Assembly: GCA_041918675.1 (NCBI GenBank)
Contig: JAYRVF010000012.1
Coordinates: 124,001-188,000, forward strand
DNA length: 64,000 nucleotides
From: SCUB01 sp041918675
GTDB lineage: Bacteria; Pseudomonadota; Alphaproteobacteria; Rhizobiales; Xanthobacteraceae
Reading direction: 5' to 3'
Shown in pieces: positions 27,496 through 35,146 of this stretch. Each line of letters begins with the position of its first letter. Position 1 is the stretch's first letter. Both the position numbers and the translations under genes were made by a program. The notes below the pieces were generated by a model that worked only from the letters and a program-made list of their open reading frames with translations, searched no databases and had not been told where the DNA came from.

Positions 27496-27530
27496 CCCCC
27501 TCCCTAGCCCTCCCCCACAAGGGGGGAGGG
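27496..27530 (-). repeat. Right inverted repeat of the DUF559 unit
   Basis: Read on the minus strand it is CCCTCCCCC-CTTGT-GGGGGAGGG followed by CTAGGGAGGGGG. Its hairpin (arms 27508-27516 and 27522-27530) and its inner purine run match the left repeat. The inner run doubles as the ribosome-binding site of the DUF559 gene. Confidence 0.85.
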
Positions 27531-27539
27531 AACGGGCCG

Positions 27540-27596
27540 TGCGCGCGGCGCGTCCGCATCCAATTGATTCTTCAGCCTGGCGAAAGTGAACTTCAT
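27540..27596 (-). pseudogene. Decayed duplicate of the pheT 5' end
   Basis: Starting at an ATG whose last bases overlap the pheS TGA (ATGA), the minus strand reads MKFTFARLKNQLDADAP. The real pheT begins MKFTLSWLKEHLDTDET, so 9 of 17 residues are identical, and by my count 35 of 51 bases match. The frame then runs into the inverted repeat of the DUF559 unit. This looks like the original pheT start, which overlapped pheS as in many genomes, separated from its gene when the unit inserted. The alternative, chance resemblance, is unlikely given position and frame. Confidence 0.7.
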
Positions 27597-28681
27597 ACCG
27601 ACAGCCCTCCCGCGAGCGTCGGGAAGTCGAGCGGGCGGAAGCCGTAGTGGTTGAGCCAACGCACATCGGCGTCGAAGAAGGCGCGCAGGTCCGGCAGGCC
27701 GTATTTCAGCATCGCGATGCGATCAATGCCGAGGCCCCAGGCGAAGCCCTGATAGACGTCCGGGTCGATGCCGCAATTCCTCAGCACGTTGGGATGCACC
27801 ATGCCGCAGCCGAGAATCTCCAGCCAGTCCTCGCCCTCGCCGAAACGGATTTCGTCCTTCCCCCGCCGGCACTGAATGTCGACCTCGAGCGAAGGCTCGG
27901 TGAAGGGAAAGAATGAGGGGCGGAAGCGCATATTGACGTGGTCGACCTCGAAGAAGGCCTTGCAGAATTCCGCCAGAATCCATTTCAGATGGCCGAGGTG
28001 CGAGCCCTTGTCGATGACGAGGCCCTCGACCTGATGGAACATCGGCGTGTGCGTCTGGTCCGAGTCGCAGCGGTAGGTGCGACCGGGACAGATCACGCGG
28101 ATCGGCGGCTGTTGCGACAACATGGTGCGCACCTGCACCGGCGAGGTATGCGTGCGCAGCAGCAGGCGCGAACCGTCCTCCTTCGGGTTGAAGAAGAAGG
28201 TGTCGTGCATCTCGCGCGCGGGGTGGCCCTCGGGGAAGTTGAGCTTGGTGAAATTGTAGTCGTCGGTCTCGATGTCCGGGCCTTCGGCGATGGCGAAGCC
28301 CATGTCGGCGAAGATCGCGGTGAGCTCGTCGATGACCTGGGACAGCGGATGAATGCGGCCGGTCTCCGCGCCGCCGTCGCGGACGGGAAGCGTCACATCC
28401 AAGGTTTCGCTCGCCAGCCGCGCGTCGAGCGCGGCGGATTTGAGCGTCTCCTTGCGCGCGGCGAGCGCCGCGCTCACTTCGTCCTTGACCGCGTTGATCG
28501 CGGCGCCGCGAAGCTTGCGCTCGTCCGGCGAGAGCTTGCCGAGCGTCGCCAGCAGCGCCGAAATCGAACCCTTCTTGCCGAGCGCGGCGACGCGCACCGC
28601 CTCCAGCGTCGCCTCGTCGCCGGCGGCGGCGATCTGGGCGAGAAGTTCGGATTGGAGCGTGTCGGTATCGGAGTGAGACAT
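27593..28681 (-). CDS. pheS: Phenylalanyl-tRNA synthetase alpha subunit
   Basis: PheS is the catalytic subunit that activates phenylalanine and charges tRNA-Phe. The 362-residue class II synthetase has an N-terminal coiled coil (to about residue 85), motif 2 elements LLRTHTSPVQVRTMLSQQPP and GRTYRCDSDQTHTPMFHQVE, and motif 3 GFAWGLGIDRIAMLKYGLPD near the C terminus. It lies downstream of rplT in the order rpmI-rplT-pheS-pheT, but a 184-bp repeat-bearing spacer precedes it and the DUF559 unit follows it. Confidence 0.97.
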   Translation of the reverse strand: MSHSDTDTLQSELLAQIAAAGDEATLEAVRVAALGKKGSISALLATLGKLSPDERKLRGAAINAVKDEVSAALAARKETLKSAALDARLASETLDVTLPVRDGGAETGRIHPLSQVIDELTAIFADMGFAIAEGPDIETDDYNFTKLNFPEGHPAREMHDTFFFNPKEDGSRLLLRTHTSPVQVRTMLSQQPPIRVICPGRTYRCDSDQTHTPMFHQVEGLVIDKGSHLGHLKWILAEFCKAFFEVDHVNMRFRPSFFPFTEPSLEVDIQCRRGKDEIRFGEGEDWLEILGCGMVHPNVLRNCGIDPDVYQGFAWGLGIDRIAMLKYGLPDLRAFFDADVRWLNHYGFRPLDFPTLAGGLSV

Positions 28682-28720
28682 GGATTGGTCCGCCAGGTTC
28701 GGATTTACGAATGACCCGTC

Positions 28721-28803
28721 ATGGCCGGACTTGTTCCGGCCATCCCGTTCAGGCGGGCGATACCTGCCCTCCTTAGCGAGATGCCCGGCGCAAGGCCGGG
28801 CAT
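28721..28803. repeat. REP-like pair of hairpins between rplT and pheS
   Basis: Two perfect 9-bp stems with 5-base loops: ATGGCCGGA/TCCGGCCAT (28721-28743) and ATGCCCGGC/GCCGGGCAT (28781-28803). The second is close to a G-for-A variant of the first, and the paired-hairpin layout is that of repetitive extragenic palindromes. In the pheS-rplT spacer it could stabilise or terminate transcripts. Confidence 0.7.
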
Positions 28804-28865
28804 GACCAAAAAGCCCCGTACAAAGCTTGGGTGCGATGGCGGGCCGCGGCGCGGCCCCGACCCGG

Positions 28866-29225
28866 TCAGGCCGCGAGCGCGGTCTTGACCTTGTCGACGA
28901 TCGTCTGGAACGCCGCCGGCTCGCTGATAGCGAGGTCGGAGAGCACCTTGCGATCCACCATGACCCCGGCCTTGCCGAGGCCGTCGATAAATCGGCTGTA
29001 GGTGAGCCCGAAGGGCCGTACGGCCGCGTTCAGCCGCTGGATCCACAGCGCGCGATAGGTCCGCTTCTTGCGCTTGCGATCGCGGAAGGCGTATTGGCCC
29101 GCCTTCTCCACCGCCTGCTTGGCGACGCGGATGGTGTTCTTGCGCCGCCCGCGATAGCCCTTGGCGGCCTTGTAGACTTTCTTGTGCTTGGCATGAGCCG
29201 TCACACCGCGTTTGACGCGAGACAT
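28866..29225 (-). CDS. rplT: 50S ribosomal protein L20
   Basis: L20 binds 23S rRNA early in 50S assembly and in some bacteria represses its own operon. The 119-residue basic protein reads MSRVKRGVTAHAKHKKVYKA then KGYRGRRKNTIRVAKQAVEK, with RDRKRKKRTYRALWIQRLNA in the middle, all standard for L20. A strong AAGGAG site precedes the ATG. It follows rpmI by 72 bp. Confidence 0.98.
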   Translation of the reverse strand: MSRVKRGVTAHAKHKKVYKAAKGYRGRRKNTIRVAKQAVEKAGQYAFRDRKRKKRTYRALWIQRLNAAVRPFGLTYSRFIDGLGKAGVMVDRKVLSDLAISEPAAFQTIVDKVKTALAA

Positions 29226-29297
29226 GACCGATCTCCTTCAACGTTGAATTCGGTTGGACAATCGCCGGACGCCGCGCCAGGCGCGGCGGAAGGACGA

Positions 29298-29498
29298 TCA
29301 GTCGTTGGGCAAGAAGTACTTCTTGATGTTGTCGCCGTCGGTCTTGAACATGACGCGCGTGCCGCGCAGCTGACGAATCTGCTTCGTCGTCCGCTTGATC
29401 ATGCCGTGGCGCTTGCCGCTCTGGGCGTGCATCACCTTGCCGGTGCCGGTGACCTTGAAGCGTTTCTTGGCCCCGGATTTGGTCTTCAATTTGGGCAT
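29298..29498 (-). CDS. rpmI: 50S ribosomal protein L35
   Basis: A 66-residue L35 protein, MPKLKTKSGAKKRFKVTGTG with the usual RHGMIKRTTKQIRQLRG later. The start at 29498 follows GAGGAGA. It leads rpmI-rplT; infC, which precedes rpmI in many bacteria, is instead about 1 kb upstream, separated by a small secreted-protein gene on the other strand. Confidence 0.97.
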   Translation of the reverse strand: MPKLKTKSGAKKRFKVTGTGKVMHAQSGKRHGMIKRTTKQIRQLRGTRVMFKTDGDNIKKYFLPND

Positions 29499-29774
29499 TT
29501 GGCTCTCCTCTGGGAGGCCGGCGGCGGGAAATCCACGCGCTGAAAGCCGGCCCGTATGCTCGCTAGAGCATTGATAGCGCTTGCGAATTTCCATGCCGAA
29601 ACCGCCGCGCCGTCCATCGCCACGGCAGCCCTTGGATAAGCCGGGCGATGAAGGTCCGGCTTATGGCAGAGGCGGGCGAAATTGGCAACCGGGCCGCGCG
29701 CGGCGTGGCGCGCCGTGACGGGGGCGCCTATATCAGCGCGGGTCAACGGCAATGCGATTCGGAAGGGAGCATCG

Positions 29775-30173
29775 ATGGGCAGGGGAAATGTGGGGCGCGC
29801 CGCGCGCGCGCTTCGGCTGGTGGGCGGGGCGCTCGTCGTGGCGGGCCTGCTTGGCGGAACGCTTTCCGGCGCGCGGGCCGCGTCCTTCGACGGCAATTGG
29901 AGCGTGCTCATCGTCACCCAGACGGGCGATTGCGATCCGGCCTATCGTTACGAGGTGCGCATCGACGGCGGACGGCTGAGCTATGCCGGCACCGGCGACT
30001 TCACGGTGTCGGGCAATGTCGCCGGCTCCGGCGCGGTCTCCGTCTCGGTGCGGCGCGGCGCGCAGAGCGCGAACGGCAGCGGCAGGCTGCGCGGCAACGC
30101 GGGCGCGGGTTCGTGGAGCGGCAAGTCGACGACCGCGGCGTGCGGCGGTCGCTGGGAAGCGGAGCGGCGATAG
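29775..30173 (+). CDS. Small secreted protein of unknown function
   Basis: A 132-residue protein starting at the ATG at 29775 after AAGGGAG. The N terminus (MGRGNVGRAARALRLVGGAL then VVAGLLGGTLSGARA) is a clear signal peptide, with likely cleavage before ASFDGNWSV. The mature part is small and glycine/serine-rich, FDGNWSVLIVTQTGDCDPAY then YRYEVRIDGGRLSYAGTGDF, and has two cysteines (in TGDCDP and AACGGRW) that could form a disulfide in the periplasm. Short exported proteins of this pattern occur in Hyphomicrobiales without known function. Confidence 0.7.
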   Translation: MGRGNVGRAARALRLVGGALVVAGLLGGTLSGARAASFDGNWSVLIVTQTGDCDPAYRYEVRIDGGRLSYAGTGDFTVSGNVAGSGAVSVSVRRGAQSANGSGRLRGNAGAGSWSGKSTTAACGGRWEAERR

Positions 30174-30506
30174 TCTCGCGCTTCAATGGCGCGCCGGATG
30201 ACGGCGCGTTGCGATCGTTCCATCGCGTGTTGCACCAAGCGTTCCATCCCGTGACGCGCGTGATCGATCGCGCGTATCGCGCGCTTTTCGCTTTTTGTGC
30301 GGAACACGGGGCGGCGCGCATATTGGCCGCACGCCATCATCACATTTCCGACTGATTTCGGTCGGCTTCTTGCCCCCGCGACACCGGCGCGGCATGCCCG
30401 CGCGCGGGGTTGTCCCGAGCCGTGGTGGCGCGCCGGGGGTGGGCCGTTTCCGTCTGGCGAATGGGTCTGTCCGGCGAAATGGAAGGCGACGAAGGGCGCC
30501 GCGCGA
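30174..30506. other. Intergenic region between the small secreted protein and infC
   Basis: These 333 bp lie between convergent genes. They include a run of GATCGCGCG-type repeats (30255-30285) but no gene or terminator that I can support. Confidence 0.3.
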
Positions 30507-31046
30507 TCAACGCGGCGCCAGCACCATCACGACCTGGCGGCCTTCGAACTTGGCTTCCTGCTCGACCTTCGCGATCTTGCTGATGTCGCCCTTGACCCGT
30601 TCGAGCAATTGCGTGCCGAGTTCCTGGTGGGCCATTTCGCGGCCTCGGAAGCGCAGGGTGACCTTGACCTTGTCGCCCTCCTCGAAGAAGCGCAGCATCG
30701 CCCGCATTTTCACGTCGTAATCGTGATCGTCGATCATCGGCCGGAGCTTGATCTCCTTGATCTCGACGATCTTCTGCTTCTTGCGCGCCTCGGCGGCCTT
30801 CTTCTGCGCCTGAAATTTGTATTTGCCGTAATCGAGAATTTTGCAGACGGGGGGAACGGAATTGGGCGCGATTTCGACCAGGTCGAGGCCCGCGTCGGAG
30901 GCCATCTTCATGGCGGTCTGCGTATCGATGACCCCGTGATTGGAGCCATCCTGATCGATGAGCTGGATTTCGCGCAGGCGAATTTCGTCATTCACGCGCG
31001 GCCCGTCCTTCTGAACGGGCGTCGCGGATTTCATCGGGCGGCGAAT
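30507..31046 (-). CDS. infC: Translation initiation factor IF-3 with an ATT start codon
   Basis: IF-3 prevents premature subunit joining and checks start-codon pairing on the 30S subunit. The 179-residue protein, read from ATT at 31046, begins (M)RRPMKSATPVQKDGPRVNDE and contains DLVEIAPNSVPPVCKILDYG with KYKFQAQKKAAEARKKQK, then HDYDVKMRAMLRFFEEGDKV. AAGGAG lies eight bases before the ATT, while the first in-frame ATG (31034) is 20 bases from it, so the ATT is almost certainly the start. Rare AUU/AUC starts in infC allow IF-3 to repress its own translation in E. coli; the same logic is inferred here. Confidence 0.93.
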   Translation of the reverse strand: MRRPMKSATPVQKDGPRVNDEIRLREIQLIDQDGSNHGVIDTQTAMKMASDAGLDLVEIAPNSVPPVCKILDYGKYKFQAQKKAAEARKKQKIVEIKEIKLRPMIDDHDYDVKMRAMLRFFEEGDKVKVTLRFRGREMAHQELGTQLLERVKGDISKIAKVEQEAKFEGRQVVMVLAPR

Positions 31047-31511
31047 GGTTCGGTCTCCTTGGTTGTTGCAATGGATGCCAGTGTGAAGGATTCAGCGCAT
31101 TTGAGCAAGCTTATAGGCCGTTTTCGGCGCCTCCGCCGCCGGCTCTCTCCCGGTCCCAATCCGTCCGAGAGGATGGTCCAAGGCGTGGCGCCGGGCCCCT
31201 TCCAGCGCGCCGGCAGCCATTAAGGCTCCGCCAACCATCCGGCAACGGCAAACCGGCGCGTGAGGCGCCAATATGCCCGATCCCGGACATCCATCCTTCG
31301 GCGCGAAGGAGCGTCGCCGGGAGGTGCGTGACCGTCGCGAGGCGGACGCCGGCTTTCGGAAAAGAACATGGGCCAATTCAAATAATTGGAGCGCGCCCGA
31401 TCGCGAGAACCGGTTGGCGCGTCCGCTGATCGCGCGCCGGGCCTTCGCAAGGCGGTTGACCCGCGCGGCCGGCCGCGCCAAACACCGGCGCCCAACCCGC
31501 GAGGCGGCCGC
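31047..31511. other. Intergenic region upstream of infC and the alpha/beta hydrolase
   Basis: These 465 bp separate divergent genes. The infC leader contains the AAGGAG site (31055-31060 on the minus strand) and a TATAAG sequence about 65 bp upstream of the start that could be a -10 box. The hydrolase side has only a weak ribosome site. An open frame continues upstream of the hydrolase ATG but shows no homology. No RNA gene was recognised. Confidence 0.4.
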
Positions 31512-32303
31512 ATGGACTTTCCCGAAACGCCCGAACCGGAATTCGTCGACATCGGCGAAGGCGAATCCCGCCGTTCGGTCGCGGTGCGCGCGCGGCCGGG
31601 CGGGGGGCCGGGCATCTTCTGGCTCGGCGGGTTCAAGTCCGACATGAAGGGCACCAAGGCGGCCGCGCTCGACGCCTTTGCCGCGCGCGAGGCGCGGGCC
31701 TGTCTGCGCTTCGACTATTCCGGCCACGGCGAATCGGGCGGCGCGTTCACGGACGGAACCATCGGTCGCTGGTTCGAGGAAAGCCTCGCGGTATTCGACC
31801 GCTTCTGTCGAGGACCGCAAATCGTGGTCGGCTCGTCGATGGGCGGCTGGATCGCCCTGTTGCTCGCGCGCGCGCTCGCCCGGCGCGAGGCGGCCGACGG
31901 CGCGGCGAGGCTGCAAGGTCTCGTCCTGATCGCGCCCGCCGCCGACTTCACCGAGGAACTGATCTGGAAGCGCATGCCGGACGACGTGAAGGAGACGCTC
32001 GCGCGCGACGGCGCGTGGCTGCGTCCCTCGGCCTATGACGAGACGCCCTATCCCATCACCATGCGATTGATCGAGGAGGGGCGCGATCACCTTGTCCTCG
32101 GCGGATCGATCAGGGCCGGCTGTCCCGTGCGCATTCTTCAGGGCGTTCAGGATCCCGACGTGCCCTGGCGCCACGCGGTCGCGCTCGCCGCGCGCCTGCC
32201 GGCCGACGAGGTCATGCTCACGTTGATCCAGGATGGCGACCATCGCCTGTCGCGGCCGCGAGATATCGACCGGCTCATCGCCGCGATCAAGGCGTTCAGC
32301 TAG
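31512..32303 (+). CDS. Alpha/beta-fold hydrolase
   Basis: A 263-residue cytosolic alpha/beta hydrolase. The oxyanion-strand opening is GIFWLGGFKSDMKGTKAAAL, followed by CLRFDYSGHGESGGAFTDGT and the nucleophile elbow VVGSSMGGWIALLLA (Ser in GSSMGG near residue 114). The acid and base are likely in GVQDPDVPWRHAV and DGDHRLSRPRDID, the latter holding the catalytic histidine. The FDYSGHGxSGG pattern is like the ABHD10 group of acyl-protein thioesterases/carboxylesterases. The ATG at 31512 is chosen by homology. Its stop overlaps the queG stop by 8 bp in convergent orientation. Confidence 0.85.
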   Translation: MDFPETPEPEFVDIGEGESRRSVAVRARPGGGPGIFWLGGFKSDMKGTKAAALDAFAAREARACLRFDYSGHGESGGAFTDGTIGRWFEESLAVFDRFCRGPQIVVGSSMGGWIALLLARALARREAADGAARLQGLVLIAPAADFTEELIWKRMPDDVKETLARDGAWLRPSAYDETPYPITMRLIEEGRDHLVLGGSIRAGCPVRILQGVQDPDVPWRHAVALAARLPADEVMLTLIQDGDHRLSRPRDIDRLIAAIKAFS

Positions 32304-33450
32304 TTCCGGCCGCGTCCGGATCGCCCGCCAGGGCGATACGCCATTCCGCGCGCGCGTCGGGGTCGATCTCGGCGGGCGCGTGGGCATCGGCCAGCGCGGC
32401 GAATTCATCCGCCGAGGCCAGCTCGCGGGCGGCCCAGATCGCCGCGCCACGCGCCAGCGCCGACGGATCGGCGAGAAGACGCGCGCACTCGCCAAGAAGC
32501 GAAACATCGCCGCTATTGCCGGCGGCGATCAGCGCGTTGCGCACCATGCGGTCGCGCCCGGTGCGCTTGACCGGCGAATTGCGAAACAGCGCGCGGAACG
32601 CCGCCTCATCAAGTCTGAGAAGATCGCGCAGGGACGGCGCGCGTAGCGTCTGGCGCGCGGCAAGCCGCGCCTCGCGGCCGACTCGCGCGAATTTGTTCCA
32701 GGGGCACGCCGCCAGGCAATCGTCGCAGCCGAAGACGCGGTCGCCGATGGCGCGGCGGAACTCGCGCGGTATCGGCCCGCGATGCTCGATCGTCAGATAG
32801 GAGATGCAGCGCCGCGCATCGAGCCGGTAGGGCGCGGGAAACGCGCCGGTCGGGCAGGCGTCGAGGCAGGCCCGGCACGAGCCGCACAGGTCCAGGCCGG
32901 CGCGACCGGCGGGCAGCGCGAGCGTGGTGAAGATCGCGCCGAGAAACAGCCACGCGCCATGGTCGCGCGAGACGAGATTGGTGTGCTTGCCCTGCCAGCC
33001 GAGCCCCGCAGCCCGCGCCAGCGGCTTTTCCATCACCGGCGCGGTGTCGACGAATACCTTGACCTCGCCGCCGGCCGTGGCGACGAGCCAGCGCGCGAGT
33101 TCCTTCAGCCTTGCCTTGACGAGCTCGTGGTAGTCGTCGCCGCGCGCGTAGACGGAAATGTTGGCGTGGCCGCGCCCGCCGGGCCGCGCGAGCGGATCGC
33201 CGTCGGGGCCGTAATTGAGGCCGAGCATGACGATGGCGCGGGCGTCCGGCCAGAGCGCGCGCGGGTCGGCGCGCTTGCCGGGATCGCGCGCGAGCCAGTC
33301 CATGGTGCCGTGCCAGCCCGCCGCGAGAAACGACGACAGGCGCGGGCCGCGTTCGGGGTCCGGATCGGGCGGGGCGATGCCGCAGGCGTCAAAGCCGAGC
33401 GCCGCGGCGCGCGACTTGATCGCGGCGGCGATTTCGGCCGGATCGCTCAG
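32296..33450 (-). CDS. queG: Epoxyqueuosine reductase QueG
   Basis: QueG reduces epoxyqueuosine to queuosine in tRNA using cobalamin and two [4Fe-4S] clusters. Both cluster motifs are present: LCGSCRACLDACPTGAFPAP and GCDDCLAACPWNKFA. The N-terminal part includes FDACGIAPPD and YHELVKARLKELARWL, and a HEAT-like C-terminal segment is recognisable (ALIAAGNSGDVSLL). No ATG or near GTG/TTG fits the start. A CTG at 33450, overlapping the GST stop as CTGA, gives 384 residues and matches the family N terminus; an in-frame GTG lies about 130 bp upstream, deep inside the GST gene. The start is therefore uncertain. Confidence 0.9.
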   Translation of the reverse strand: MSDPAEIAAAIKSRAAALGFDACGIAPPDPDPERGPRLSSFLAAGWHGTMDWLARDPGKRADPRALWPDARAIVMLGLNYGPDGDPLARPGGRGHANISVYARGDDYHELVKARLKELARWLVATAGGEVKVFVDTAPVMEKPLARAAGLGWQGKHTNLVSRDHGAWLFLGAIFTTLALPAGRAGLDLCGSCRACLDACPTGAFPAPYRLDARRCISYLTIEHRGPIPREFRRAIGDRVFGCDDCLAACPWNKFARVGREARLAARQTLRAPSLRDLLRLDEAAFRALFRNSPVKRTGRDRMVRNALIAAGNSGDVSLLGECARLLADPSALARGAAIWAARELASADEFAALADAHAPAEIDPDARAEWRIALAGDPDAAGTS

Positions 33451-34139
33451 AAGTCGAGGTCGGCGTAATGACGCGGCGGCGGCATTCCCGGCAGCGTGTC
33501 GACGAGCAGCGTGCGAAACGACGGGCGCGACTTCACCCGCGCGTACCACGCCTTTGCCGCGTCGTTCTCGCTCCATGGCACGTCGCCCAGATAGTCGATC
33601 GCCGAAAGATGCGCCGCCGCCGCCAGATCGGCGTAGGTCAGGCTCTCGCCGGCGAGCCAATCGCGCGTGCCCGCCAGCCAACCGATATAGGCAAGATGAT
33701 AGCGCACATTGGTCCGCGCGGCGCGGATCGTTTCGGCGTGCGGCGAGCCGCCGCCCTCGCCGGCCGTCATGTAGCGCTTGTAGACGCGCTCTTGCACCAG
33801 CGGCCCGCTCGCCTCGGCGAAGAACTTCTCGCCGAACCACCCCATCAGCCGGCGCACCTCGATACGCTCGTTGATGGCGAAGGGCAGAAGCCGGCGGTCG
33901 GCGATGTCCGAGCCGAAGCGCTCGTCGAGATATTCGCAGATCACAGTCGGTCCCGGCATCGCCGGCGCGCCGTCCTCGACCAGCACCGGCGTGGTGCCAG
34001 CCGGGTTGAGCGCGAGGAATTCGCGCCGACGCTCCCAGCCTCTCTCCTCGATCAGCCTGGCCTCGATTCCGAATTCGGCGAGCGCGAGCCGAACGGTTCG
34101 CGAATTCGGGCAGAAGGGATGATGAAACAGGGTCATCAT
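33447..34139 (-). CDS. Glutathione S-transferase family protein
   Basis: A 230-residue cytosolic GST. The thioredoxin-like N-terminal domain begins MMTLFHHPFCPNSRTVRLAL, a CPNS/CPFS-type active site resembling omega or beta class GSTs, with NPAGTTPVLVEDG (cis-proline, glutathione-binding) following. The helical C-terminal domain contains LAGESLTYADLAAAAHLSAI. It overlaps queG by 4 bp on the same strand. The cysteine active site suggests thiol-transfer or glutathione-adduct reduction rather than classical conjugation; the substrate is unknown. Confidence 0.9.
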   Translation of the reverse strand: MMTLFHHPFCPNSRTVRLALAEFGIEARLIEERGWERRREFLALNPAGTTPVLVEDGAPAMPGPTVICEYLDERFGSDIADRRLLPFAINERIEVRRLMGWFGEKFFAEASGPLVQERVYKRYMTAGEGGGSPHAETIRAARTNVRYHLAYIGWLAGTRDWLAGESLTYADLAAAAHLSAIDYLGDVPWSENDAAKAWYARVKSRPSFRTLLVDTLPGMPPPRHYADLDF

Positions 34140-34317
34140 GTTGGACTGGCATCCCCCAACGCGGCGGCCGAACCGGCGCGAAACGCGATCAAACTAGCCG
34201 CCTTCGCCGACGCGAGGCAACAGGGCTCGCCCCCGGGGGGCGCTATTGCGGCGGCCGCGCGGATAGGCGACAAGAACGGCCTGGCCGGTTGACCCCCCGC
34301 GATTCGGATCAAACCCG

Positions 34318-35124
34318 ATGCTGCTTGATCTTTTCAAGGCTGCGGTTCTCGGCATCGTCGAGGGCCTGACCGAGTTTCTCCCCGTCTCCTCCACCGGGCA
34401 TCTCCTGTTGCTCGAACGCTTCTTCGGGTTCGACGACGACGCCTTCGGCAAGACATTCGTGGTGTTGATCCAGCTCGGCGCGATTCTGGCGATTCTGTCG
34501 GTCTATTTCATGCGATTGTGGCGGATCGCGGTCGGCATGTTCTCCGATCCGGCGGCGCGGCGATTCGTTCTCGGCGTCCTGATCGCCTTCCTTCCCGCCG
34601 CGATCATCGGCGCGCTTGCCCACGGCTTCATCAAGGGCGTGCTGTTCAATCCCTGGGTCGTCTGCTTCACGCTGATCGTGGGCGGCGCGATCCTGCTTTG
34701 GGTCGACCAGATCGAATTACGCCCGCGCTATCACGACGCCACCGCGTTTTCGTTGCCGATGTATCTCACGATCGGCGTGGCGCAATGCCTGGCGATGATT
34801 CCCGGCGTGTCGCGCTCGGGCGCGACGATCGTCTCGGCGATGCTGCTCGGATCGGACAAGCGCGCGGCGGCGGAATTCTCGTTCTTCCTCGCCATCCCGA
34901 CCATGGCCGGCGCGTTCAGCTATGACCTGTACAAGAATTACGGGCAGATGAACGGCTCCAACACGCTCATCGTCGCCGTCGGCTTCGCGGTGTCGTTCGT
35001 GGCGGCGTGGCTCGTCGTCAGGACGTTCCTCGACTACGTCACGCGGCACGGCTTCGCGCTGTTCGCCTGGTGGCGCGTGATCGTCGGCACGCTGGGGCTG
35101 ATCGGCCTCGCGCTCGGCAAGTGA
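34318..35124 (+). CDS. uppP: Undecaprenyl-diphosphatase
   Basis: UppP (BacA) recycles undecaprenyl pyrophosphate to the monophosphate carrier for peptidoglycan and polysaccharide synthesis. The 268-residue polytopic membrane protein shows the conserved VEGLTEFLPVSSTGHLLLLE near residues 14-33 and MIPGVSRSGATIVSAMLLG in the middle; these hold the catalytic Glu/His/Arg residues. About eight hydrophobic segments are visible. It is divergent from the GST gene and converges on the NDUFA9-like gene. Confidence 0.96.
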   Translation: MLLDLFKAAVLGIVEGLTEFLPVSSTGHLLLLERFFGFDDDAFGKTFVVLIQLGAILAILSVYFMRLWRIAVGMFSDPAARRFVLGVLIAFLPAAIIGALAHGFIKGVLFNPWVVCFTLIVGGAILLWVDQIELRPRYHDATAFSLPMYLTIGVAQCLAMIPGVSRSGATIVSAMLLGSDKRAAAEFSFFLAIPTMAGAFSYDLYKNYGQMNGSNTLIVAVGFAVSFVAAWLVVRTFLDYVTRHGFALFAWWRVIVGTLGLIGLALGK

Positions 35125-35146
35125 CGAGCGGCGGGAAGATTCGCGT

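Larger units (their letters stand above)
27061..27530 (-). mobile_element. Compact ~470-bp mobile-element-like unit carrying a DUF559 nuclease gene, inserted in pheST
   Basis: The unit is defined by two near-identical inverted repeats of 35-36 bp, each containing its own GC-rich hairpin, with the DUF559 gene between and partly inside them. Immediately outside on the pheS side is a degenerate copy of the pheT start; on the other side is the intact pheT. No transposase is present. The layout suggests a nuclease-driven or trans-mobilised element analogous to REP/RAYT modules or homing endonuclease genes, but mobility is inferred from structure alone. Confidence 0.65.

Noticed and set aside
30255..30300. 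GATCGCGCG-rich stretch as a possible terminator for infC or the small secreted protein
   Set aside because: The pairing is irregular and lacks a clear T run in either direction.
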